64,000 nucleotides of DNA. Origin: Candidatus Latescibacterota bacterium. Its GTDB lineage: Bacteria; Krumholzibacteriota; Krumholzibacteriia; WVZY01. The position numbers and the translations under genes were made by a program. How positions within the stretch are numbered: position 1 is the stretch's first letter; each line of letters opens with the position of its first letter. The DNA lies in assembly GCA_011772205.1 (NCBI GenBank), contig WVZY01000010.1, forward strand, positions 62,001 through 126,000. The letters are read 5' to 3'. Of this stretch, positions 45,000 through 54,312 are shown piece after piece. The notes beneath the pieces were generated by a model, which was not told the DNA's origin, made no database searches, and was given only the letters and a program-made list of their open reading frames with translations.

Positions 45000-45371
45000 A
45001 TGAGTCAGAAGGTTGCTGTTATCGGAGCGTCTAACAATCGGGAGAAGTTCAGCAACAAGGCGGTAAGGGCCTACTTGAAGCAGGGCTACACCGTTTATCC
45101 CGTCAACCATAAAGAAGATTCTATCGAAGGCCTCAAGGCGTATCCATCGGTACGAGATATCCCCGACGCTCTGGATAGGATCACTGTTTATCTACCTCCC
45201 AAAGCCACGCTCACTGTTTTGGACGACATCGCCAGCAAGGGGGCAAAAGAGCTCTTTCTCAATCCGGGAAGCGAGAGCGACGAGGTGATCGATAAAGCAA
45301 AAACCCTGGGCCTCGCGCCAATCCTTGCCTGCAGTATCTTGGACATCGGTGAGACGCCAAAGGATTATTAG
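45000..45371 (+). CDS. CoA-binding domain protein (YccU-like)
   Basis: A 123-residue stand-alone Rossmann domain of the CoA_binding_2 family: VAVIGASNNREKFSNKAVRAYLKQGYTVYPVNHKEDSIEGLKAYPSVRDIP, then ITVYLPPKATLTVLDDIASKGAKELFLNPG. Its relatives bind CoA or acyl-CoA; no enzymatic activity is agreed on. It is a single gene flanked by two gaps of about 275 bases in which I see no other gene. Confidence 0.88.
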   Translation: MSQKVAVIGASNNREKFSNKAVRAYLKQGYTVYPVNHKEDSIEGLKAYPSVRDIPDALDRITVYLPPKATLTVLDDIASKGAKELFLNPGSESDEVIDKAKTLGLAPILACSILDIGETPKDY

Positions 45372-45648
45372 CCTCGACACGCCGAAGAGGCCGCTGTGGC
45401 TTCGGATACAAGCAGGCTTCATAGAGGGATTTGTAATCGTCAACCTTGTTCCATTATTCTTCGAAAAGCGGTAACCAAGTATCTACAGGGGAAGGACGGC
45501 ATGTTGATATTCCTTTGCGAAGCTGGCACAGGTGGGAATCCCCACGGAGCCTGCCTGCTCGCTTCTTGCGTGGGAGTGTGGTTGATCTACAACCCATCGG
45601 CCCACTTATAGGAATAACGGATCAAGGCTTCATTGCGGAACAGCTCCC

Positions 45649-46629
45649 ATGACAAAGTCCTTCTGGCAACACCTTCTTGTCTCGGCGGCGCTTCTTGCGA
45701 TCAGCGTAAGCCTTTTCCGACCATCACGCCTCCTCCACGAAGAGCTGTCGGCCGCCACGACCATGGCGCTATATCCCCCGGTAGGGAACCCGTCCATTGC
45801 CGGTTTCCTCGTCTTCCTCTTCATACTGGCAGCCGTGGCATGTCTCTCGATCCGGGTGACCGGATCGGATCGGCCAGCTGCATTCCTCCCACTTTATGCG
45901 GTCTCCTTTCTCCCACCTCTGGGGGCAGCGATAGCCGGCCGTTTCGAAGACGCACTGGTTGTTCTCGGAGGAATCCTCGCTATGAGGGAAATAATCGATA
46001 TCACACGCAGCCCCCGCAGGGCGTTTCTGGCGGCACTCTATCTCGGCATCGCGAGCGCTCTGTCATCCGCTGCCCTTCTTCTTTTCTTGCTACTCCTGCC
46101 CATGGTCCTTTTTTCGCTTCGAACAACACGCCAGTGGCCAATGTTCCTAGTGGGATTTTCCATTCCTTTCGGCGTCTCATTGATCGCTGGCGGCGAGTCC
46201 GCCAAGCTGGTCTTCGCCATCACGGAGAAATGGGCATCACCCGAGCATTTCTTCGCGGTCGCCAAAATTCGAATAGGAGTCATTAAGGAAACGGCCGATG
46301 TGGCATTCCTGGGATTGTATGCTCCGTTCGTATTGGCTGCAGCGGTGGGTTCCTTCATCGAGTGGTCCGGAATGGAGAGGCATACTGGGCGTATTCTTTT
46401 CTATGTGCTCTTGGGTCTTGCCTGCCTGTACTGCGTTCTCCCGATGTCCGACGGTGATGCGAAGATACTAATGGCGATGATGATGGCCGTGCTGCTGCTC
46501 GTCGGGAATCAAGGGAGGAAGATACTCAGATTCGCCGCGCCGGATGAAGGAGCGGTGATCTGGGGGCGTGCGCTCGGAGCACTTTTCCTAATTCCGCCGG
46601 CGACCGTGCTTCTCCGGCTCCTGCTTTAA
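45649..46629 (+). CDS. Hypothetical polytopic membrane protein
   Basis: A 326-residue protein with about nine hydrophobic helices, rich in Leu and Ala. A loop after the first helix contains LHEELSAATTMALYPPVGNPSIAG, and another carries GRFEDALVVLGGILAMREIIDITRSPRRAF. The layout recalls GT-C or O-antigen-type membrane proteins that lost their large loop, but no acidic motif supports an enzyme. I cannot assign it. Its start is not fixed by a clear ribosome site. Confidence 0.6.
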   Translation: MTKSFWQHLLVSAALLAISVSLFRPSRLLHEELSAATTMALYPPVGNPSIAGFLVFLFILAAVACLSIRVTGSDRPAAFLPLYAVSFLPPLGAAIAGRFEDALVVLGGILAMREIIDITRSPRRAFLAALYLGIASALSSAALLLFLLLLPMVLFSLRTTRQWPMFLVGFSIPFGVSLIAGGESAKLVFAITEKWASPEHFFAVAKIRIGVIKETADVAFLGLYAPFVLAAAVGSFIEWSGMERHTGRILFYVLLGLACLYCVLPMSDGDAKILMAMMMAVLLLVGNQGRKILRFAAPDEGAVIWGRALGALFLIPPATVLLRLLL

Positions 46630-46974
46630 ATAAAATGGGATTTCAAATGGGTCATAGTGGGGGCGATTTTGCTTTTCGTCCGATGATACAATCCCCTCGC
46701 TGATCAGCATGTTGGTACAAGGCCCATTATTCAGCAATTCGCCGTTGCTTCGATAAAAAGCAATATTATGCCTATAATGGAGCCATTTTTCATTGCGAGA
46801 TAGTCTCTTCAAAACTATTATGAAAAGACGCATTATTATCAAAAAGCAGCCATCCGGCTCGGCGCTGCTGAGAAGCGGCAACTCCAAGATTCAAAGCGTC
46901 TTAGCATTTCCCGATAGGTGTTTCCTGAGCCAGTATCTGAGCGAGTTTACCGCCCATTAAAGAAGGGAGTATCG
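46630..46974 (+). other. Intergenic stretch upstream of the PDH operon
   Basis: No convincing gene in 345 bases; a minus-strand frame here has no ribosome site or family features. A dyad, TTGCTT-N7-AAGCAA (46746-46764), is followed by TATAAT at 46774-46779. A weak -35 (TTCGAT, 46750-46755, 18-base spacer) would place the dyad over the promoter, as for an operator. This is a candidate control site for lpdA-pdhABC. Confidence 0.4.
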
Positions 46975-48366
46975 GTGAAACAATATCAGCTCGTGATCAT
47001 CGGAAGCGGCCCCGGTGGGTACGTCGCCGCTATCCGTGCGGGAATTCTCGGACTTAAAACCGCCATCGTCGAAAAGGAGAAATTGCTGGGAGGGACTTGC
47101 CTTCACTGGGGATGCATCCCCACCAAGGCGCTCCTTCATACTGCTTACCTCTACGATGAAATCAAAGAAGCTTCCGAGTACGGCATCAGGGTGGGCGACA
47201 TCTCGATCGATTACAAGAAAGTCCACTCCCGAAAAACCAGGATCGTCCGCAAGCTCGCCAAAGGAATCGAATACCTCATGAACAAGCGCAAGGTCGACGT
47301 CTTCAAGGGCACCGGAATACTCGCGGATTCCCGAACGGTAATCGTATCGAATGGGAAAGACGAAGAAACGCTAAAAGCCGAGAACACCATCGTTGCAACG
47401 GGATCGATTCCTTCGCACCTTCCCCACATCGTCCCGGACGGCAAAACGCTTCTCAACAGTGATCACGTTCTTACCATGGAAGAAATCCCAAAAAGCCTCG
47501 CAGTAATCGGGGCCGGCGCGGTGGGGATGGAGTTCGCCTCTATCTTCGCATCTTTCGGTACGGAAGTGCATGTCGTGGAAATCCTCCCGCAAGTGCTTCC
47601 GTTGGAAGATGAGGATGTTGCCGCAGAACTGGAGAAATCTTTCAAGGGCCGCGGAGTTCTAATATCCACTTCGAGCGAAGTAAAAAGCGTCGAAAAAACT
47701 GCCAAAGGCGCGAAGCTCCAGGTGACCGGTGAAAGCGGCGCCTCTGAACTCGAGGTGGAAAAGGTGCTTCTCTCGGTAGGAAGAAGGCCTGCGACCGAAG
47801 GCATCGGCCTAGAAGATGTCGGTATCGATACGGCCAAGGGTTTCATCGCTGTAAACGAGTTCATGCAAACCAGGGTGCCCAATATTTACGCAATCGGGGA
47901 CGTTGTCCAAACTCCGCTTCTCGCCCATGTGGCGTCGGCCGAAGGCATCACCGCAGTGGAACACATCGCGGGCAAGTCTACCCGCTCCGTCGACTACAAC
48001 AAGATCCCCTCTTGCACCTACTGCAGGCCGGAAGTTGCAAGTATTGGTCTCTCGGAAAAACGTGCGCAGGAGGCGGGATATCCCGTAAAAACCGGTCGCT
48101 TTCCATTCTCAGCAATTGGAAAAGCGGGAATCCTCGGGGAGACGGGAGGTTTTGTTAAAATAGTCAGTGAAGGGAAATACGGCGAGATATTGGGCGTGCA
48201 CATCATCGGCCCCAAGGCCACCGAGCTAATTGCGGAGGCCTGCGCGGCAATGAACCTCGAAACGACCGTCGAAGACGTCATCAGAACCGTGCACCCGCAC
48301 CCCACGCTTTCCGAAGCGATGGCAGAGGCGGCGCACAGCGTATACGGTGAGGCGATCCACATGTAG
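46975..48366 (+). CDS. lpdA: Dihydrolipoyl dehydrogenase (E3)
   Basis: A 463-residue flavoprotein that reoxidises dihydrolipoamide with NAD+. FAD site VIIGSGPGGYVAAIRAG, redox pair Cys42/Cys47 in GGTCLHWGCIPTK, NAD site AVIGAGAVGMEFA, second FAD segment IYAIGDV, and catalytic HPHPTLSEA are all seen. The common GGTCLNVGCIP is changed to HW. The start GTG at 46975 has AGAAGGGAG five bases upstream. It opens the operon lpdA-pdhA-pdhB-pdhC-lipB-lipA. Confidence 0.95.
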   Translation: MKQYQLVIIGSGPGGYVAAIRAGILGLKTAIVEKEKLLGGTCLHWGCIPTKALLHTAYLYDEIKEASEYGIRVGDISIDYKKVHSRKTRIVRKLAKGIEYLMNKRKVDVFKGTGILADSRTVIVSNGKDEETLKAENTIVATGSIPSHLPHIVPDGKTLLNSDHVLTMEEIPKSLAVIGAGAVGMEFASIFASFGTEVHVVEILPQVLPLEDEDVAAELEKSFKGRGVLISTSSEVKSVEKTAKGAKLQVTGESGASELEVEKVLLSVGRRPATEGIGLEDVGIDTAKGFIAVNEFMQTRVPNIYAIGDVVQTPLLAHVASAEGITAVEHIAGKSTRSVDYNKIPSCTYCRPEVASIGLSEKRAQEAGYPVKTGRFPFSAIGKAGILGETGGFVKIVSEGKYGEILGVHIIGPKATELIAEACAAMNLETTVEDVIRTVHPHPTLSEAMAEAAHSVYGEAIHM

Positions 48367-48442
48367 GAAATATATGAGGGTGACTTTGTAGGGCCGCTGA
48401 AAAATGCATCCCCATCGCTTTTGACGTCTTTGGAGGAGGTCA

Positions 48443-49450
48443 ATGCCCAAGCAGAAAGCGGCCGAGCGAAAGATCAGCAAGATGAAAATCAGCAAAAAGA
48501 CAAAGAAAGAGCTGCTTTATTATATGAAACTCACTCGCTCGATCGAAGATCGCATCGAGCGAAAACTATACCGGCAAGGGAAGATCGTCGGCGGCGTTTA
48601 TGTTGGTCGTGGGCAGGAAGCCATCGGTGTCGGATCGGCGATTCACATGGAAGAAGACGACATCGTAGCGCCCACACATCGTGATATGGGCATCTTTCTC
48701 ATCCGTGGAATCTCCGTTCGAAGGATCATCGCCCAGTATATGGGTCGGAAGACGGGGGTGACCAAGGGGAAGGACGCAAACATGCATATGGGCGACCTCA
48801 ACCACAACGTGATTGCTTTTGTGAGCCACCTTGCGGACAACGTGCCTGTCGCTGCTGGTTGCGCCCTCGCTTTCAAGATGCGCGGTGAAAAACGTGTGGC
48901 GCTATGCTACAACGGCGACGGCGCGGTCAGCCGTGGTGACTGGCACGAAGGCGTGAATCTGGCCACGGTACACAAACTGCCCATCGTCTTTTTCATCAAT
49001 AACAACGCATACGCCTACTCCACTCCCCTCAACCTCCAGATGGCCGTCGAGAACGTGGCTGACCGCGCCGTCGCCTACGCGATGCCCGGGGAGATTGTGG
49101 ACGGCAACGACGTCCTCGCGGTCTACGAAGCTTCAGAAAGGGCTATCAGAAGGGCAAGGCAAGGAGAAGGACCCAGCTTGGTCGAGTTCAAAACGTTCCG
49201 GATGACCGGGCACTCCGCGCATGATGACGCGGGCTACGTCCCTCGAGAGCTTTTCGAAGAGTGGCAGAAAAGAGATCCCATTCCCAAGCTGGAGACTTTC
49301 ATGAAGAAAGAGGGGGAGATCACGCAAGAAGAAATCGACAACATGCAAAAAGAAATCGAGGAGACAATCGACGACGCTGTCCAATGGGCTGAGAACAGCC
49401 CCTTCCCCGATCCGGAGGACACCCTCAAGGGCGTCTATTATGAAGAATAA
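48443..49450 (+). CDS. pdhA: Pyruvate (2-oxoacid) dehydrogenase E1, alpha subunit
   Basis: A 335-residue thiamin-diphosphate-dependent subunit. The ThDP motif is ALCYNGDGAVSRGDWHEGVNLATVHKLPIVFFINNN. The active-site and phosphorylation-loop region is MTGHSAHDDAGYVP, typical of E1 alpha. Since the operon carries lipB/lipA and E3, pyruvate is the likely substrate, but branched-chain oxoacids cannot be ruled out. GGAGGAGG precedes the ATG. A 191-base gap with a large inverted repeat separates it from the beta subunit. Confidence 0.93.
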   Translation: MPKQKAAERKISKMKISKKTKKELLYYMKLTRSIEDRIERKLYRQGKIVGGVYVGRGQEAIGVGSAIHMEEDDIVAPTHRDMGIFLIRGISVRRIIAQYMGRKTGVTKGKDANMHMGDLNHNVIAFVSHLADNVPVAAGCALAFKMRGEKRVALCYNGDGAVSRGDWHEGVNLATVHKLPIVFFINNNAYAYSTPLNLQMAVENVADRAVAYAMPGEIVDGNDVLAVYEASERAIRRARQGEGPSLVEFKTFRMTGHSAHDDAGYVPRELFEEWQKRDPIPKLETFMKKEGEITQEEIDNMQKEIEETIDDAVQWAENSPFPDPEDTLKGVYYEE

Positions 49451-49478
49451 TCCTGATGCGTTAATAAAGGCGGCCGAT

Positions 49479-49572
49479 GGTGTGCCTGGATCGCCCCTCG
49501 GCTCATGGTCCTCGCGCGCGTCTAAAAGCATAGCGCGCTGCGGAAATCGCCTCGAGGCGATCCAGGCACACC
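49479..49572. repeat. 94-base imperfect palindrome between pdhA and pdhB
   Basis: GGTGTGCCTGGATCGCC at 49479-49495 is repeated exactly as its complement at 49556-49572. The interior continues as a weaker inverted repeat around GCGCGC blocks, with an AT-rich centre. In RNA it could form one long hairpin within the operon. No U-tract follows. It looks like a small nonautonomous or REP-like element; no other copy is seen in the window. Confidence 0.7.
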
Positions 49573-49641
49573 ACCTTTCGTGAATCCGTTATGTAGCGCA
49601 TCAACAATGGCCTCGCCAGCCGCCGCTATAGGAGAACAGCC

Positions 49642-50616
49642 ATGGCTCTCACAACATATGTAGAAGCGATTCGACAGGGCATTTGGGAAGAGATGGAGAG
49701 CGACGAACGTGTCTTCATTCTGGGTGAGGATGTGGGTATATATGGCGGCGCGTTTAAGGTAACGAAGGGAATGCTGGAGCATTTCGGGAGGGAGCGCGTC
49801 ATCGACACTCCCATCAGCGAATCGGCAATCGTCGGGGCGGCCATCGGTGCATCCTACGTGGGCATGCGGCCAATAGTTGAAATGCAGTTCATCGACTTCA
49901 TTTCATGCGCATTCGACCAGCTGACGAACTTCGCCGCGAAGAGCCGGTACCGTTGGGGAGCAGGCGTGCCCATCGTCGTGAGAGGTCCATGCGGTGGCGG
50001 GGTCCACGGAGGCCCCTTTCACTCCCAAAATGTGGAGAGCTTTTTCATGAACACGCCTGGCTTGAAGATCGTCGCTCCTTCAACCGCATACGATGCAAAA
50101 GGACTCATCAAAGCGGCCATTCGCGACGAAGACCCCGTTCTCTACTTCGAGCACAAGTACTTGTACCGGAGAATCAAAGAGGAGCTTCCGGAAGAGAACT
50201 ACATCGTGCCAATCGGCAAAGCTGTGATCCGCCGGGAAGGACGCGACCTCTCGATTATCACATACAGTGCCGTGACGCATACGGCACTCGAAGCCTCCGA
50301 AGCGTTAGCAAAAGAAAACATCGAGATCGAAGTGCTCGATCTTCGGACTATCCTCCCCCTGGATGAGGAAGCGATTCTCCAAACCGCTCGAAAGACAAAC
50401 AAAGTCATCATCTTGCACGAAGCAACGCTCACTGGCGGTTCGGGGGGCGAGATCGCAGCAAGGATTGCCGAGAAAGCATTTGAGTACCTGGACGGTCCGA
50501 TCGTACGCATCGCGCCGCCCGACACGCCGGTACCGTACAGCCCGCCGCTCGAAGAATTCTTTCTCCCTCAGGTTGAAGACGTCATAGAAGCGGCGAGGAA
50601 GCTTGCAGCGTATTAA
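49642..50616 (+). CDS. pdhB: Pyruvate (2-oxoacid) dehydrogenase E1, beta subunit
   Basis: A 324-residue partner of PdhA. ALTTYVEAIRQGIWEEMESDERVFILGEDVG, DTPISESAIVGAAIGASYVGMRPIVEMQF, VVRGPCGGGVHGGPFHSQN and the C-terminal GGEIAARIAEKAF are family hallmarks. It completes the alpha2beta2 thiamin site. TAGGAG precedes the ATG at 49642. The 41-base gap to the E2 gene keeps it in the operon. Confidence 0.95.
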   Translation: MALTTYVEAIRQGIWEEMESDERVFILGEDVGIYGGAFKVTKGMLEHFGRERVIDTPISESAIVGAAIGASYVGMRPIVEMQFIDFISCAFDQLTNFAAKSRYRWGAGVPIVVRGPCGGGVHGGPFHSQNVESFFMNTPGLKIVAPSTAYDAKGLIKAAIRDEDPVLYFEHKYLYRRIKEELPEENYIVPIGKAVIRREGRDLSIITYSAVTHTALEASEALAKENIEIEVLDLRTILPLDEEAILQTARKTNKVIILHEATLTGGSGGEIAARIAEKAFEYLDGPIVRIAPPDTPVPYSPPLEEFFLPQVEDVIEAARKLAAY

Positions 50617-50657
50617 CAATCGAACATTTGCATGCACTTAACCAAAAGGAAGTCGAG

Positions 50658-51959
50658 ATGAGTGTCGATGTCATTATGCCTCAAATGGGCGAAAGCGTCG
50701 CCGAAGGAACGCTGGTAAAATGGCTGAAGCAGGTGGGCGAAAAAATCGAAAGGGACGAGCCTCTTTTCGAGATTTCGACGGACAAGGTAGATGCTGAAAT
50801 CCCCTCCCCTGCTGAAGGTATACTTCTCGAGATTCTCGTTCCCGAAGGAGAGACAGTCCCCATCAACACGGTCGTGGCGAGGATCGCCGCCGAGGAAGAA
50901 GCGGGCGTGAAGCCCGCACCTGCAGCCCCGGCGGCCCCCGAGTCGGAACCGGTGAGTGCAACGGCTCAAACCAAGCCCGCAGACGTTACGCCGGTAGAAG
51001 GCCCCAAAGCCGCGGCCGCTCCAGCGTCAGGAAGAGTCACCCCTATCGAAGAAAAGGAACGCGCTCGCGTATCCCCTTTGGTCCGAAAAATTGCCGAAGA
51101 GCACGGCGTGGACCCCACGCTCGTCCGGGGCACAGGCACAGGCGGACGGGTCACTAAAAAGGACATACTCAAGTACATCGTAGCAAAGAGAACGGCACCC
51201 TTGACACAGGCGGCACCCGCAGTGCAAGCACCCTCTCCCCCGGGGCCTCCTCCAATAACCTTTGCTGGAGATGAGAGGGTGATCCGGGAACCGATGAGCA
51301 TCATGCGAAAAAAAATCGCCGAGCACATGGTGATGAGCGGCAGAACCTCCGCTCACGTGTGCACCGTTTTCGAAGTGGATATGTCGAACGTCGTAAAAAG
51401 ACGGGACGCCCTCAAGGCGGAATTCGAACGTGAAGGAGTCAAGCTTACATATCTTCCTTTCATCATCCAGGCAGTCGTAAGGGGTCTAAAAGAGGTTCCG
51501 ATCATGAACGCTTCGATCGAGGGCGATTCAATTCTCTACAAGCGGGACATCAATATCGGAATCGCCGTCGCGCTCGATTGGGGGCTCATCGTGCCGGTAA
51601 TCAAGCACGCCGACCAGATGAACCTGCTCGGTCTCGCCCGGGCGGCGGTGGATCTCGCCGATAGGGCAAGAACAAAACGACTTAGCGTCGAGGAAGTGCA
51701 GGACGGTACGTTCACGATCACCAATCCTGGAGTGTATGGCAGCCTATTTGGCGCGCCCATCATTAGCCAGCCCCAGGTCGGCATCATGGACGTCGGTGCC
51801 ATTACAAAGCGTCCCGTAGTGGTCGACGACGCCATTGCCATCCGGCCGATGGTCTACATAAGTCTCAGCTTCGATCACAGACTGATCGACGGGGCCGTTG
51901 CAGACCAATTCATGGTAGTCGTGAAGCGGGACCTTCAGAAGCCACAGAAGTGCGATTAG
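50658..51959 (+). CDS. pdhC: Dihydrolipoamide acyltransferase (E2)
   Basis: A 433-residue E2 with a single lipoyl domain (residues 1-80, lipoyl Lys43 in STDKVDAE), an Ala-Pro-rich linker, a peripheral-subunit-binding domain (RVSPLVRKIAEEHGVDPTLVRGTGTGGRVTKKDILKYI, about 138-175), a second linker, and a catalytic core ending in SFDHRLIDGA. The start at 50658 is chosen by AAGGAAG and the standard lipoyl N-terminus; the frame extends ten codons further. It forms the core of the complex with PdhAB and LpdA. Confidence 0.95.
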   Translation: MSVDVIMPQMGESVAEGTLVKWLKQVGEKIERDEPLFEISTDKVDAEIPSPAEGILLEILVPEGETVPINTVVARIAAEEEAGVKPAPAAPAAPESEPVSATAQTKPADVTPVEGPKAAAAPASGRVTPIEEKERARVSPLVRKIAEEHGVDPTLVRGTGTGGRVTKKDILKYIVAKRTAPLTQAAPAVQAPSPPGPPPITFAGDERVIREPMSIMRKKIAEHMVMSGRTSAHVCTVFEVDMSNVVKRRDALKAEFEREGVKLTYLPFIIQAVVRGLKEVPIMNASIEGDSILYKRDINIGIAVALDWGLIVPVIKHADQMNLLGLARAAVDLADRARTKRLSVEEVQDGTFTITNPGVYGSLFGAPIISQPQVGIMDVGAITKRPVVVDDAIAIRPMVYISLSFDHRLIDGAVADQFMVVVKRDLQKPQKCD

Positions 51960-51960
51960 T

Positions 51961-52644
51961 ATGATCCGGTGCTCCGCATACGATTTGGGTTGCGTACCTT
52001 ACAGAGAGGCTTTCATCCTCCAGCGCCGCATGGTGGAGAAGCTCCAGAGCGGATCGGGCGAAGAGGCGCTTATTCTTCTCGAGCACCCACATGTTATCAC
52101 CTTGGGGCGAAGTGCATCGGCCGATTCTCTGCTCTCCGATCCGGCATCGCTCAAAGAGCGGGGTGTCGATGTCATCGAGACCGATCGCGGAGGGGATGCG
52201 ACATACCATGGACCCGGCCAACTCGTTGGCTACCCGATTTTCAAGCTCGAACCGGAGAGGCGGGATATACGTAAGTACGTAAGCGATATTGAGTTAGCGC
52301 TAATAAGAGCGCTGGCCGACTTCGGAATCGAGGCGGGCCGGCAGACCGGGAAAAGGGGCGTGTGGATCCAAAGAAAAAAAATCGCTTCCGTCGGAATTCG
52401 GATTTCGAGATGGGTCACCTGCCACGGATTTGCACTCAATGTAAACACCGATCTTTCTTATTTCGAATTCATCAATCCCTGCGGCATTACCGGGTGCGAA
52501 ATGACCTCGATGCAGCGAGAACTTGGTGTGCCGATCAGCATGGCCAGCGTGAAAAGGCAGGCGGTCGAGAGACTATCCGAAATATTCGATAGAGAAATAG
52601 TGCATGGAGTTCACTCAAATGAAATCACAGCTTTCGCCGAATAA
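51961..52644 (+). CDS. lipB: Octanoyl-ACP:protein N-octanoyltransferase
   Basis: A 227-residue LipB that transfers octanoate from ACP to lipoyl domains. The motifs are LLEHPHVITLGRSASADSLL, DRGGDATYHGPGQLVGYPIF, the RGVWI segment and WVTCHGFALNVNTDLSYFEFINPCGI, with the catalytic Lys/Cys pair (GCEM region). It starts one base after pdhC and overlaps lipA, so attachment enzymes are made together with their target protein. Confidence 0.95.
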   Translation: MIRCSAYDLGCVPYREAFILQRRMVEKLQSGSGEEALILLEHPHVITLGRSASADSLLSDPASLKERGVDVIETDRGGDATYHGPGQLVGYPIFKLEPERRDIRKYVSDIELALIRALADFGIEAGRQTGKRGVWIQRKKIASVGIRISRWVTCHGFALNVNTDLSYFEFINPCGITGCEMTSMQRELGVPISMASVKRQAVERLSEIFDREIVHGVHSNEITAFAE

Positions 52645-53521
52645 AAAACACCGCCTCCGGCGGCCCGAATGGCTCAAGATCGCGCTCAAAACGAACGAAG
52701 AGTTCCAGCAGGTCAATCATCTCGTTTCGAGGCTCTCCCTCCATACGGTCTGCCAGGAAGCCAGGTGTCCGAACATATACGAGTGCTGGGGTCAAGGCAC
52801 AGCGACGTTTATGATACTCGGCGACGTATGCACGCGGCGCTGCGGCTTCTGCTCGGTGACAAAGGGAAAGCCTGGACCTCCGGATCAAGAAGAGCCTGAG
52901 AGCATAGCGGAGGCCGTGGAGAAGTTGAATCTCGATTATGCCGTACTCACCTCCGTTGACAGGGATGACTTGCTCGACAGAGGTGCAGGACATTTTGCCC
53001 GCACAATACGGGCGATAAACGAGCGAGTTCCCAGCTGCAAGATCGAAGTGCTCATCCCCGACTTCAACGGGATGCGTGAGCTGCTCGAGATCGTCCTTCG
53101 AGCCCACCCGGAAGTATTGGCCCATAACGTCGAGACTGTGAAGCACCTCTACCGGAGGGTGCGTCCCGTTGCTGTCTACGGGCAGTCTCTCAAGATTCTT
53201 GAGGAGTCCGTCCGTTACCGGGAGGAAACCAGTACACGAATGAGCATCAAATCGGGCATCATGGTCGGCCTCGGGGAAACCATGGACCAGATCCTGGAAA
53301 CGCTCAAAGATATTGCGTACACCGGCTGCGATATCATGACCATTGGGCAGTACTTGAGCCCCAAGAAAAGAGCTCTCCCAGTCGAACGGTTCTACACACC
53401 GGCGGAGTTTGCATTCCTCCGCAAGGAAGGATTGAAGTACGGATTCAAGCATGTCGAATCCGGCCCGCTCGTGAGGAGCTCCTACCACGCAAAACACCAG
53501 GAAGAAAAACTCAGAGATTAG
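52619..53521 (+). CDS. lipA: Lipoyl synthase
   Basis: A radical-SAM enzyme of about 300 residues that inserts two sulfurs into octanoyl groups. The auxiliary cluster motif is TVCQEARCPNIYECW, the radical-SAM motif CTRRCGFC, and the C-terminal RSSYHA supplies the Ser ligand. The ATG at 52619 has GGAG nine bases upstream; an ATG at 52604 is also in frame. Either start overlaps lipB. The stop codon interlocks with that of the convergent hydrolase gene. Confidence 0.96.
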   Translation: MKSQLSPNKKHRLRRPEWLKIALKTNEEFQQVNHLVSRLSLHTVCQEARCPNIYECWGQGTATFMILGDVCTRRCGFCSVTKGKPGPPDQEEPESIAEAVEKLNLDYAVLTSVDRDDLLDRGAGHFARTIRAINERVPSCKIEVLIPDFNGMRELLEIVLRAHPEVLAHNVETVKHLYRRVRPVAVYGQSLKILEESVRYREETSTRMSIKSGIMVGLGETMDQILETLKDIAYTGCDIMTIGQYLSPKKRALPVERFYTPAEFAFLRKEGLKYGFKHVESGPLVRSSYHAKHQEEKLRD

Positions 53522-54159
53522 AGCAGCTGAGAGAGGAAGGGATTGTAACGCTTCTCGAAGCCGATCGTTGTCTTGTCTCCATGTCCGGGGTAGACAACCG
53601 TTTCATCAGGGAGCTGGAGGTACACATTCCTCAACGATTTCATGATCGCATCATAATCGCCGCCGAACAGGTCTGTTCGCCCGATGCTGCCCATAAACAA
53701 CGTATCTCCAGAGAGGATTATCTGAGGACTCTCGCCCCTGAAAAGAATCGATATGCCCCCTGGCGAATGTCCCGGTGTGTGGATCACCTCGCAGGCAATA
53801 TCCCCAAATTCGATTTTATCCCCTGCCTCGATGAACTGATCGATTTTTACTCCAGTGGGAGCCGGAACACTGAACATTGCAGCCTGCGTCGAGAGATTAT
53901 TGTAGATGGGAAGATCGTCCTTGTGCATGAGAACGGGTACGGAGAGCGCGGGAGCCAGGACGGAGAGCCCCGAGACATGGTCGATGTGCCCATGAGTATT
54001 GACGATCGCTTTTACTCGCAGCTTTTGCCTGTTGATCGCTTCGAGGATTCTTTCCCCCTCACCACCGGGATCGACAACAATCGCCTCATTCGTGCGCTCG
54101 CATGAGAGGATATAGCAGTTGCTCTGAAAAAGTCCGACAGTTAGCATATCCAAGCGCAT
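53518..54159 (-). CDS. MBL-fold hydrolase (glyoxalase II-like)
   Basis: A 213-residue MBL hydrolase of the YcbL/GloB group. The metal site is NTHGHIDHVSG (THxHxDH), with HTPGHSPGG, SGDTLFMGSIGRTDL and PGHGDKT. It lacks the C-terminal glutathione-binding domain of true GloB. Small-thiol thioesters are likely substrates. The last four bases overlap lipA convergently, with no room for a terminator. Confidence 0.9.
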   Translation of the reverse strand: MRLDMLTVGLFQSNCYILSCERTNEAIVVDPGGEGERILEAINRQKLRVKAIVNTHGHIDHVSGLSVLAPALSVPVLMHKDDLPIYNNLSTQAAMFSVPAPTGVKIDQFIEAGDKIEFGDIACEVIHTPGHSPGGISILFRGESPQIILSGDTLFMGSIGRTDLFGGDYDAIMKSLRNVYLQLPDETVVYPGHGDKTTIGFEKRYNPFLSQLL

Positions 54160-54278
54160 CGTGCTTCCTTTTTATCCAGGTAAAGAAGTATGAAAGATAA
54201 CGGCGCTACGGACCTTGCGCAAGCTAAATATTGCCTTTGAAGCGGCGCACTTTCTTATCCCATCACCTGCATATGCCC

Positions 54279-54306
54279 TTGTCACGAGATCAGTTCGCCG
54301 TATAAT
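54279..54306 (+). promoter_or_regulatory. Sigma-70-type promoter at the nuclease gene; probable leaderless start
   Basis: TTGTCA (54279-54284), 16-base spacer, TATAAT (54301-54306). Transcription would start about seven bases after the -10, at or next to the ATG at 54313. No ribosome site exists. The mRNA may therefore be leaderless. Confidence 0.6.
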
Positions 54307-54312
54307 AGGGAT

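Noticed and set aside
46588-46887. 99-codon minus-strand frame upstream of lpdA
   Set aside because: Overlaps the end of the preceding gene and a promoter-like region, with no ribosome site or conserved features.
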